Assembly (NCBI GenBank): GCA_903857815.1
Contig: CAIOGK010000063.1
Coordinates: 1 to 12,743 of the forward strand
From: Candidatus Falkowiibacteriota bacterium
GTDB lineage: Bacteria > Patescibacteriota > Patescibacteriia > Patescibacteriales > UBA12465
Reading direction: 5' to 3'
DNA length: 12,743 nt
A program made the translations under genes and the position numbers. Positions 7,134-12,743 of the stretch are shown here, piece by piece. The notes under the pieces were generated by a model. The model saw only the letters and a program-made list of their open reading frames with translations, was not told the DNA's origin and searched no databases. Positions within the stretch are counted from its first letter, which is position 1; each line of letters opens with the position of its first letter.

Positions 7134-8192
7134 TTGTTAAAAAAGAATGGCGGTAATGATAACGGGAAATTGGATTCTTTAGCTGAACGTTTAATTCAGC
7201 AATCAGAAAAGTTATCACAACTGTCTTCGCAGAATGGAGAATTGCGCCAGGAGCTTGATAGAAAGTTATCAGAAACTCATCGCTCCAATCAAGAACAATA
7301 CGGGCAAACAACTAAAATAGTACAAAATATTACTAATCAATCTGCAAAATTAATTGCTGATGTAACTGAAAAATTAGCTAAATTAGATGAAACCAATAAA
7401 CAGGTTGTAAATTTTTCGGCTCAACTTCAGAATTTACAAGATATTTTAAAAAATCCTAAACAACGAGGTGTTTTGGGGGAGTATTTTTTAGAGGAAACTT
7501 TAAAGAATGTTTTGCCTCCCGGTTCTTACGAGATGCAGTATAAGATGGGAAAGGACGAAAAAACCGGTAAAGATTTAATTGTTGATGCGGTAGTATTTGT
7601 TAAGGATAAAGTTATTCCGATTGACGCTAAATTTTCTTTAGAAAATTACGAAAGAATTCTAAACGCAACTGATAAAGAAATGCGCGAAAAGATGGAACAA
7701 AATTTTAAACAGGATTTAAAAAATCGAATTGATGAAACTTCAAAATATGTTTTACCAGAAAAAGGAACTTTAGAGTTTGCATTCATGTTTATTCCCTCAG
7801 AGGCTATTTATTATGATTTATTGGTTAATAAAGTTGGTGCCGTTAAAGTAAATACTAGAGATTTAATTGAATATGCCTTTCGCGATAAAAAAGTAATTAT
7901 TGTTTCACCGACTTCTTTTTTAGCCTATTTACAAACGGTTTTGCAGGGCTTAAAGGCTATGCAAATAGAGGAGAAAGCTAAGGAAATAAAAATTAATATT
8001 GAAAAACTCGGTAAACATATGGGCGCTTATGATGAATTTTTAAAAAAATTAGGCTTAAGTTTATCAACTACCGTCAATCATTATAATCACGCGTCAGCTG
8101 AATTTAAAAAGATTGATAAGGATGTTATGAAGATTACTGGGCAAGAAGAAAAAATAGAAGTTTTAACAATTGAGCGCCCTAAAAATGCTTAA
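7134..8192 (+). CDS. rmuC: RmuC family DNA recombination/nuclease-like protein, N-terminal anchor disrupted
   Basis: RmuC proteins limit DNA inversions or rearrangements and carry a PD-(D/E)XK-like nuclease fold; their exact reaction is unsettled. From TTG 7134 this gives 352 residues. A coiled coil (about 12-105, rich in Gln, Glu and Lys) is followed by the RmuC domain: LKNPKQRGVLGEYFLEETL (105-123), nuclease-type acidic positions around LIVDAVV (148-154) with IPIDAKF (161-167, D-x-K), then LPEKGTLEFAFMFIPSEAIY (207-226). The catalytic-type residues are intact. The usual membrane anchor is encoded just upstream in frame but is separated from its ATG (7065) by TAA at 7086. If the stop is real, translation must restart, for example at TTG 7134, giving a soluble form. 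The end overlaps the next gene by 8 bases. Confidence 0.88.
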   Translation: MLKKNGGNDNGKLDSLAERLIQQSEKLSQLSSQNGELRQELDRKLSETHRSNQEQYGQTTKIVQNITNQSAKLIADVTEKLAKLDETNKQVVNFSAQLQNLQDILKNPKQRGVLGEYFLEETLKNVLPPGSYEMQYKMGKDEKTGKDLIVDAVVFVKDKVIPIDAKFSLENYERILNATDKEMREKMEQNFKQDLKNRIDETSKYVLPEKGTLEFAFMFIPSEAIYYDLLVNKVGAVKVNTRDLIEYAFRDKKVIIVSPTSFLAYLQTVLQGLKAMQIEEKAKEIKINIEKLGKHMGAYDEFLKKLGLSLSTTVNHYNHASAEFKKIDKDVMKITGQEEKIEVLTIERPKNA

Positions 8193-9075
8193 TGATCAGA
8201 TAAATTACGATATTGATTTAGTTAAGGCTATTTTAGGCCCGATAGTTTTTTTTGATTTATTTGAATATCCGCTTACCGCTTTTGAAATTTGGAATTATCT
8301 TGAGAAAAATATAGCCTTAGAAAAAATTTATTTTATTCTTGAACAACTGGTTGCTAGTTCTAATTTAATAAATGAAAAAAATGGCTTCTATTTTTTAGTT
8401 GGTCGTGAAGAAATTGTTACGATTCGTCAAAAGAGATATAATTACTCTTGCACTAAAATAAAGATTGCGAAAAAGTTTAGTTATCTTTTTTCACTTATGC
8501 CTTTTGTTAAGGTCGTTGCGGTTGCTAATTTTATTGGTGACCATAATTTAAAGGAGGAAGGAGATATAGATTTTTTTATTATTACGGCTAGCCGTCGTAT
8601 TTGGTTAAGTCGCTTGTTTTGTACTGGTTTAGCAAAGCTTTTGAATCGTCGCCCTACTGCTCAAAAGAAAAAGGATAGAATCTGTTTAAGCTTTTATGTT
8701 TCCGAAGACCATTTAAATATTTTTGACTTAGCTTCATTCGACCAGACAATTTATTTGTATTATTATTTACGTGGCTTGATGCCGATTTATAATCAAAATA
8801 ATATTTATTCGCGGTTTTTAATCGTTAATCATGTTTTATCTGGTAATGTTGTAACTGATTATTCTCGACATTGGCTAATGATTGATTGGCTAGAGATATT
8901 GGCTAAAAATTTTCAATTAAAAATTATGCCACTTAATTTGAGGCAGGCCATTAATAATTCCGAAGGCGTTTATGTTTCAGATAGTGTGTTGAAATTTCAT
9001 CTTAATGATAAACGTCGTTATTTTACTGAAAAATTTAATTATAATTTTAATGCAATTCTTCAAAAAATTAACTGA
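8185..9075 (+). CDS. wHTH plus nucleotidyltransferase-fold protein, GS signature lost
   Basis: A 296-residue protein, starting at ATG 8185 inside the end of rmuC (8-base overlap); a TTG at 8170 is in frame but less likely. The N-terminal part (about 10-75) resembles a winged helix, with LFEYPLTAFEIWNYL typical of this group. The middle part matches the MNT-type nucleotidyltransferase fold, with DID (127-129) as the catalytic Asp pair followed by FFIITASRRIWLSRLF. The canonical G-S about 11-12 residues before the first Asp reads N-F here (residues 115-116), so activity is uncertain. The C-terminal half contains LYYYLRGLMPIY, typical of relatives I recall from Patescibacteria. The target is unknown. 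It overlaps the ligase-like gene by 26 bases, implying translational coupling and perhaps a shared surface-glycan role. Confidence 0.65.
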   Translation: MLNDQINYDIDLVKAILGPIVFFDLFEYPLTAFEIWNYLEKNIALEKIYFILEQLVASSNLINEKNGFYFLVGREEIVTIRQKRYNYSCTKIKIAKKFSYLFSLMPFVKVVAVANFIGDHNLKEEGDIDFFIITASRRIWLSRLFCTGLAKLLNRRPTAQKKKDRICLSFYVSEDHLNIFDLASFDQTIYLYYYLRGLMPIYNQNNIYSRFLIVNHVLSGNVVTDYSRHWLMIDWLEILAKNFQLKIMPLNLRQAINNSEGVYVSDSVLKFHLNDKRRYFTEKFNYNFNAILQKIN

Positions 9076-10324
9076 GATATTCTTATTAATCTTTGTTTTT
9101 TTAATTCCTTGGCAAACCAAGCTAATTTTGCGAGCTGCAGAAAATAATTTTAATGAGATAAGTTTGTATGTTAGTCAGCTAGTATTATTACTCGCATTAA
9201 TTTCCTTTTTTATATACAAATTAGGCGTGAAAGAGGCAAATCGCAAATCTCCCTTGATTTGGTATTTTCTAGGAACGTTAGAATTGTTTGTGCTTATTTC
9301 TTTTTTCTTTGCTCCCGATAAATTACTAGCCCTGTATCATTATTTAGTATTTCTTGGTGGACTAGGCTTGTTTTATTTGGTTCGTGAAGGAATTAGCAGG
9401 GAAGCTTACGAAGAAAGTTGTTTAAATAGAATAAAAATTATTTATGTTTTTATTTTTAGTATTTTTTTACATTCTATTTTAGGTATTTATCAATTTTTAA
9501 GTCAGAGTTCTTTTGCTTTTAAATATTTAGGCTTAGCTCATCACGGCTCGCAAGATGCCGGTTCTTCAGTTATTGAAACCTTATCCGGTAGATGGCTTCG
9601 AGCTTATGGTGGTATGGACCATCCTAATATTCTTGGTGGAGTTTTAGTTTTTTCCTTATTGCTGTCTGCCTTTTTATTAGCTAGAAAAAAAATTATTAAT
9701 TCCCAAATTCAAATATGGGGTTTAATTTTATTATTTTTTAGTTATTTTTTTGCCTTGGTTGCTTTATTTTTTACTTTTTCTCGAGCGGCCTGGATAGCCT
9801 ACATTGTTGGCATGATTGTATTAGCGATTACACTTGTTAAGCGAGAAGATCGTTGGGTCGCAGTTAGGTTCTTTGCTTTATCCTTTTTTTCTATTTTGCT
9901 TTTATTTCTTTCAGCGTTCCCTTACCAAGATTTGGTATTAACTCGCATGAAAGCAGAAAATAAATTAGAAAAAGTTTCTATCTCCGAGAGACAAGAATAT
10001 TTGATAAAGTCGAGTGAAATTATAAAAACCGCTCCTTTGTTTGGAGTTGGGACGGGAAACTATGTTAAATATTTAGAATTAAACCAACCACTTAAAAAGC
10101 ACCAACCGGTGCACAATGCTTTTTTATTAATTTTTGCTGAAAGTGGAATTTTTGCTTTTTTATCAGTAGTCTTATTCCTTTTCTTTCTCGTTAGAAATAA
10201 ACGACGAGAAAGTTTTTCGCTAGCAATTATCGCTTCAATGTTTATATTATTGATGCTAGATCATTGGCTATTTTCCTTACCTTTTGGAATTGTATTCTTT
10301 TTCTTAATTCTAGGTTTAATTTGA
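9050..10324 (+). CDS. O-antigen ligase-like polytopic membrane protein (WaaL/Wzy_C family)
   Basis: Members of this family join or polymerise lipid-linked polysaccharide outside the cytoplasmic membrane; in CPR cells the acceptor is unknown. The protein has 424 residues from ATG 9050, with roughly ten hydrophobic membrane segments. Family marks are GRWLRAYGGMDHPN (180-193), TFSRAAW (242-248), the large outer loop with SERQEYLIKSSEIIK (312-326), FGVGTGNY (331-338) and PVHNAFLLIFAESGIFAF (353-370) with the conserved His355. An earlier in-frame ATG at 9005 would overlap the previous gene by 71 bases, so 9050 is preferred. It is the last gene of the rightward series. Its 3' end overlaps the convergent minus-strand gene by 64 bases, and a hairpin with a T run starts at its stop codon. 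Confidence 0.82.
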   Translation: MQFFKKLTEIFLLIFVFLIPWQTKLILRAAENNFNEISLYVSQLVLLLALISFFIYKLGVKEANRKSPLIWYFLGTLELFVLISFFFAPDKLLALYHYLVFLGGLGLFYLVREGISREAYEESCLNRIKIIYVFIFSIFLHSILGIYQFLSQSSFAFKYLGLAHHGSQDAGSSVIETLSGRWLRAYGGMDHPNILGGVLVFSLLLSAFLLARKKIINSQIQIWGLILLFFSYFFALVALFFTFSRAAWIAYIVGMIVLAITLVKREDRWVAVRFFALSFFSILLLFLSAFPYQDLVLTRMKAENKLEKVSISERQEYLIKSSEIIKTAPLFGVGTGNYVKYLELNQPLKKHQPVHNAFLLIFAESGIFAFLSVVLFLFFLVRNKRRESFSLAIIASMFILLMLDHWLFSLPFGIVFFFLILGLI

Positions 10325-10542
10325 TAATTTTTTTGTAACCAGATTAAATCTTTTTCTAAACTTTTAAGATGATTTTTGAAATCCGGTGGGCATTCCATTG
10401 GATTTTTTGTAATTTTTTGTTTCATTAAACTGATTATTGTTGCAATAGTTCCAAAATAATCATCAGCCGCAATATGAAATTTTGTACTTTTTGCATCTTT
10501 TACTAACCAAATGGGATTTTTTATTTGGTATTTCTTAGGCAT
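10261..10542 (-). CDS. Small conserved-looking protein of unknown function, cotranscribed with radC
   Basis: A 93-residue, basic, soluble protein without signal peptide or membrane segment. I do not recognise a named family. The segment KFHIAADDYFGTIATIISLM (21-40) looks like a structured helix with an acidic DD, and a Lys-rich tail (KPRIKKKN) ends it. It starts at the ATG whose first base is 10542, 10 bases after the radC stop, so the pair is probably one operon; an upstream TTG (10569) lies inside radC and is less likely. Its last 64 bases overlap the end of the ligase-like gene on the other strand. Sensible amino-acid composition and operon spacing support a real gene, though antisense coincidence over the final third cannot be fully excluded. 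Confidence 0.65.
   Translation of the reverse strand: MPKKYQIKNPIWLVKDAKSTKFHIAADDYFGTIATIISLMKQKITKNPMECPPDFKNHLKSLEKDLIWLQKNYQIKPRIKKKNTIPKGKENSQ
10313..10356 (+). terminator. AT-rich Rho-independent terminator at the end of the rightward operon
   Basis: GGTTTAATTTG (10313-10323) pairs with CAGATTAAATC (10340-10350) over 11 base pairs with two wobbles and a 16-base loop, followed by TTTTTCT. The left arm includes part of the ligase stop codon. The stem is weak in G+C, but its position directly at the operon end supports it. It lies inside the convergent minus-strand gene. Confidence 0.5.
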
Positions 10543-10552
10543 GTTAAAAAAT

Positions 10553-11269
10553 TTAAATAATACTTGCAAATTTATTTTTTCCGATTATTAAATGATCTAA
10601 AACTTCAATATCTAATATTTTCCCTGCCTCAATTAATTTATCGGTTATTTCAACGTCTGCCTTAGTTGCTTTTAAAACTCCAGATGGGTGATTATGGGCG
10701 ATAACCAGAGCAGCGGCTGAATATTCTAAGGCTGGACGAAAAACTTCTCGTGGTTGGACAATCGCGGCATCAAGAGTTCCAATCGAGATTACTTCGTCAT
10801 GGATTAACTGATAGTGAGTATTTAAATAGAGACCACGAAATTGTTCTTTATTTAAATTACCCATATCTTTTAGATATTCAAAGGCCTGCTTAGCGGTTCG
10901 AATAGTAATTGAGCCACCTGGTTTTTTTTGATAAAATCTTCTTCCCAATTCGAAACAGGCAACTATCTGACAAGCTTTAATTAAAGGAATGCCTAAGTCT
11001 TTTTCGATTACCTGAGGACTTTTTTGATAAGCGATGCCTTTTTCGCCATATTCTCGTAACAATCTTGAAGACATGGAGAATACTTCCTCTTTTTTTGTTC
11101 CTACTCCAAGAACAACAGCTAATAATTCGGCAGCGCTCAAGGCCCCTGGGCCATTTTCTAGCATTTTTTCGCGAGGCTTTTCTTCGTCTGGTAAATCTTT
11201 TACTTTGGATATTTTGTATAAGCGGCCATGGTTCAAAATTGTATTTCTATCGTTAATTTTGTAGCTCAT
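10553..11269 (-). CDS. radC: RadC family JAB/MPN-domain protein
   Basis: RadC proteins carry a JAB1/MPN metalloprotease-like fold; despite the name, a direct DNA-repair role is not established. It has 238 residues, a usual length. The N-terminal helix-hairpin-helix-like region includes KPREKMLENGPGALSAAELL (31-50) and AVVLGVGTK. The C-terminal JAMM domain has LYLN (147-150), LDAAIVQPREVFRPAL (166-181) and the metal site HNHPSG (192-197) with Asp205, giving HxH-(x10)-D. All ligands are present, except that the Ser usual before the Asp region reads Thr202. It is transcribed leftward from the short gap shared with the M16 peptidase gene and is followed after 10 bases by the 93-residue unknown gene. 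Its ATG has the same AT-ATG context as genes on the other strand. Confidence 0.95.
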   Translation of the reverse strand: MSYKINDRNTILNHGRLYKISKVKDLPDEEKPREKMLENGPGALSAAELLAVVLGVGTKKEEVFSMSSRLLREYGEKGIAYQKSPQVIEKDLGIPLIKACQIVACFELGRRFYQKKPGGSITIRTAKQAFEYLKDMGNLNKEQFRGLYLNTHYQLIHDEVISIGTLDAAIVQPREVFRPALEYSAAALVIAHNHPSGVLKATKADVEITDKLIEAGKILDIEVLDHLIIGKNKFASII

Positions 11270-11313
11270 ATTACTAATTTTTAGTTAAGATTAAACTTAT
11301 TCATCGCCTTTAA

Positions 11314-11322
11314 ATTATATCA
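11314..11322 (-). promoter_or_regulatory. Extended -10 promoter for radC
   Basis: On the minus strand this reads TG-A-TATAAT, a perfect extended -10 element. No good -35 match is seen upstream. Transcription would begin near 11307, giving a leader of about 38 bases before the radC ATG at 11269. The element lies in the 102-base gap between radC and the divergent M16 gene (ATG 11372). Confidence 0.6.
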
Positions 11323-11371
11323 GATGTGTGCTAAATTTAAAATACGATTTATAAATAATAGCTTGAATAAT

Positions 11372-12637
11372 ATGAATAAATATAAAAAAGTAATTTTGTC
11401 AAATAAGGCTCCAATTATTACAATTAACACTCCTGGAGCAAAGACTGCGACTGCTTTATTAATTTTTAAGACCGGCTCCAGATATGAAAATAGAGCCAAT
11501 AATGGTATCTCACATTTTTTGGAACATCTATTCTTTAAAGGGACGGCTAAATACCCCAATACGTTAGCTTTAGCTAGCGAGCTCGACTCTCTTGGCTGTG
11601 AGTTTAATGCTTTTACTTCAAAAGAATATACCGGGTATTGGATTAAAGCGGCGGAAAATAAGTTGGGACAAGCTTTAGAAATTTTGGGAGATATGATTCT
11701 TAATTCTAAAATGGCGGCTGAGGAAATACAACGCGAAAAAGGGGTTATAATTGAAGAGTTAAATATGTATCAGGAAAATCCCATGATGCATATTGATGAT
11801 GTGCTTGAGACTTGTTTGTACGGTGATACTCCATCGGGCTGGGAAACGGTTGGGACTAAAGAAAACATTCAAAATTTTACTCGTCAGGATTTTATTTCAT
11901 ACCTAGAGGCACAGTACGGGGCTAATAGTGCTTGCTTGATTATGGCTGGGGGGATTAAAGATAAAGATATTAAAAAAGCGACTGTAATATTAAAAGAGTT
12001 AAAGAATAATAAATGGAGGAAACATGTAAAATTTACTGCTCATCAAGTTGCTCCACAGATTAAAACACTATTTAAAGATATTGATCAGGCTAATCTTTCT
12101 TTGGCCGTTAGAACGTTTCCCCTTAATCATCCGGAAGAATTTAATGTAAAAATATTATCGATTATTTTAGGCGGGGCAATGAGTTCTCGTTTGTTTATTA
12201 ATCTAAGAGAGCGTAATGGTTTAGCTTATTACGTTAAAACTGATGCGGAATTTTATTCGGATTCTGGTTATTTAACGACTCAAGCTGGCGTTCCTACGGA
12301 AAAAACTAAAAAAGCGGTTGAAATAATATTAGCTGAGTACGCTCGTTTAAAAACTGAATTAATTTCTAAAGAAGAATTGAATCGGGCCAAAGATTTGTTG
12401 CAAGGTCGTTTGCTATTACAAATGGAATCGACTGATAATTTGGCAAACTGGTATGCTCGTCAGGCAATTTTACGTGATAAAATTATGACCCCAGCCGAGT
12501 TTATGAAAAAGATTAAAGCGATTACTCCTTTAGATTTGCAAAAAACTGCTAAAAAAATCTTTATTGACAAGGGCTTGAATTTTGCGGCAATTGGAAAATT
12601 TAAAGATGCAGATTTTAAAAAAGTTTTGAAATTTTAA
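11372..12637 (+). CDS. M16 family zinc metallopeptidase (processing-peptidase-like)
   Basis: A 421-residue inverzincin peptidase resembling mitochondrial processing peptidase and bacterial PqqL/YmxG-type proteins, which degrade or process peptides. The zinc motif HxxEH is HFLEH (48-52), and the third ligand is Glu128 in VIIEEL, at the expected 76 residues after His52. The second half contains GGAMSSRLFINLRERNGLAY, with the conserved Arg/Tyr motif that helps bind substrate. The reading frame is open from an ATG at 11324, but the ATG at 11372 is preferred because MNKYKKVILSN begins like other members. No signal peptide, so it is probably cytoplasmic. It diverges from radC; only a weak -10-like TATAAA (11350-11355) is visible for it. 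A membrane-anchored gene follows 9 bases after its stop. Confidence 0.93.
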   Translation: MNKYKKVILSNKAPIITINTPGAKTATALLIFKTGSRYENRANNGISHFLEHLFFKGTAKYPNTLALASELDSLGCEFNAFTSKEYTGYWIKAAENKLGQALEILGDMILNSKMAAEEIQREKGVIIEELNMYQENPMMHIDDVLETCLYGDTPSGWETVGTKENIQNFTRQDFISYLEAQYGANSACLIMAGGIKDKDIKKATVILKELKNNKWRKHVKFTAHQVAPQIKTLFKDIDQANLSLAVRTFPLNHPEEFNVKILSIILGGAMSSRLFINLRERNGLAYYVKTDAEFYSDSGYLTTQAGVPTEKTKKAVEIILAEYARLKTELISKEELNRAKDLLQGRLLLQMESTDNLANWYARQAILRDKIMTPAEFMKKIKAITPLDLQKTAKKIFIDKGLNFAAIGKFKDADFKKVLKF

Positions 12638-12646
12638 TTATTTAAT

Positions 12647-12743
12647 ATGAACAAAAGAATTCTTTGGGGGTTAATTGGGTTGTTTTTTGCTTCTAATATT
12701 GCAACGGCGACTTATTTTTTAATGCAGCAGAAAGAAAAATTAC
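12647..12743 (+). CDS. Start of a membrane-anchored or exported protein (cut by the window edge)
   Basis: Thirty-two residues are visible: MNKRILWGLIGLFFASNIA, then TATYFLMQQKEKL. A short basic start followed by a hydrophobic stretch (about 5-26) is a signal anchor or uncleaved signal peptide, so the rest probably lies outside the membrane. Its ATG is 9 bases after the M16 peptidase stop with the AT-ATG context seen across the window, suggesting cotranscription. The rest is beyond the window, so no function can be given. Confidence 0.6.
   Translation, partial: MNKRILWGLIGLFFASNIATATYFLMQQKEKL

Noticed and set aside
9005..9049. Upstream ATG as the start of the ligase-like gene
   Set aside because: It would add 15 residues and a 71-base overlap with the preceding gene; ATG 9050 gives a normal N-terminus directly before the first membrane helix.
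11034..11264. Plus-strand open frames inside radC
   Set aside because: Two frames overlap each other and radC; neither resembles a protein family, and radC has complete catalytic motifs.
11324..11371. Upstream ATG as the start of the M16 peptidase
   Set aside because: The 16 extra residues are unlike the family N-terminus, and the upstream ATG abuts the radC -10 region; the ATG at 11372 has the family-like start and the common AT-ATG context.

Overview
The window is AT-rich, gene-dense DNA (roughly one third G+C by eye) and looks like a small-genome bacterium of the Candidate Phyla Radiation (Patescibacteria, most likely Parcubacteria-like). This placement is an inference. It rests on very short gaps or overlaps between genes, an almost complete lack of Shine-Dalgarno sequences, a membrane-anchored protein with a Cys-containing tail ending GCEGITQIAY, an enlarged nucleoside diphosphate kinase, and an N-terminal wHTH plus nucleotidyltransferase-fold protein next to an O-antigen-ligase-type membrane protein. 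UGA is used as a stop (three genes) and never read through, so the UGA=Gly code of Gracilibacteria/Absconditabacteria is not in use.

Layout. Bases 1-139 hold the terminator of an off-window gene and a promoter. At 140-1006 is a membrane-anchored ComEC-type metallo-beta-lactamase-fold protein. At 1118-2080 is a stand-alone secreted protein of unknown function with its own promoter, a strong terminator and more C-ending codons than its neighbours. A good promoter at 2193-2221 then starts a long same-strand series: UPF0173-like metal hydrolase, ndk, a small anchored protein with a conserved-looking Cys tail, gyrA, mscL, rmuC, the nucleotidyltransferase-fold protein and the O-antigen-ligase-like protein. 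This series ends at a predicted AT-rich terminator at 10313-10356. On the minus strand, radC and a 93-residue unknown gene form a pair that converges on, and overlaps, the ligase gene. A processing-peptidase-type M16 protease (11372-12637) and the start of another membrane-anchored gene run rightward to the window end.

Genes mix housekeeping roles (gyrA topology, ndk nucleotide pools, mscL osmotic safety valve) with DNA maintenance (rmuC, radC) and cell-surface roles (ligase-like protein and probable partner). The most notable observations are an in-frame TAA that cuts the membrane-anchor segment off rmuC, a consistent SD-less start context in which AT directly precedes ATG, leaderless-looking promoters, a nucleotidyltransferase fold whose GS signature is lost, and the isolated secreted-protein cassette. 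No CRISPR array, mobile element, tRNA or rRNA was seen.
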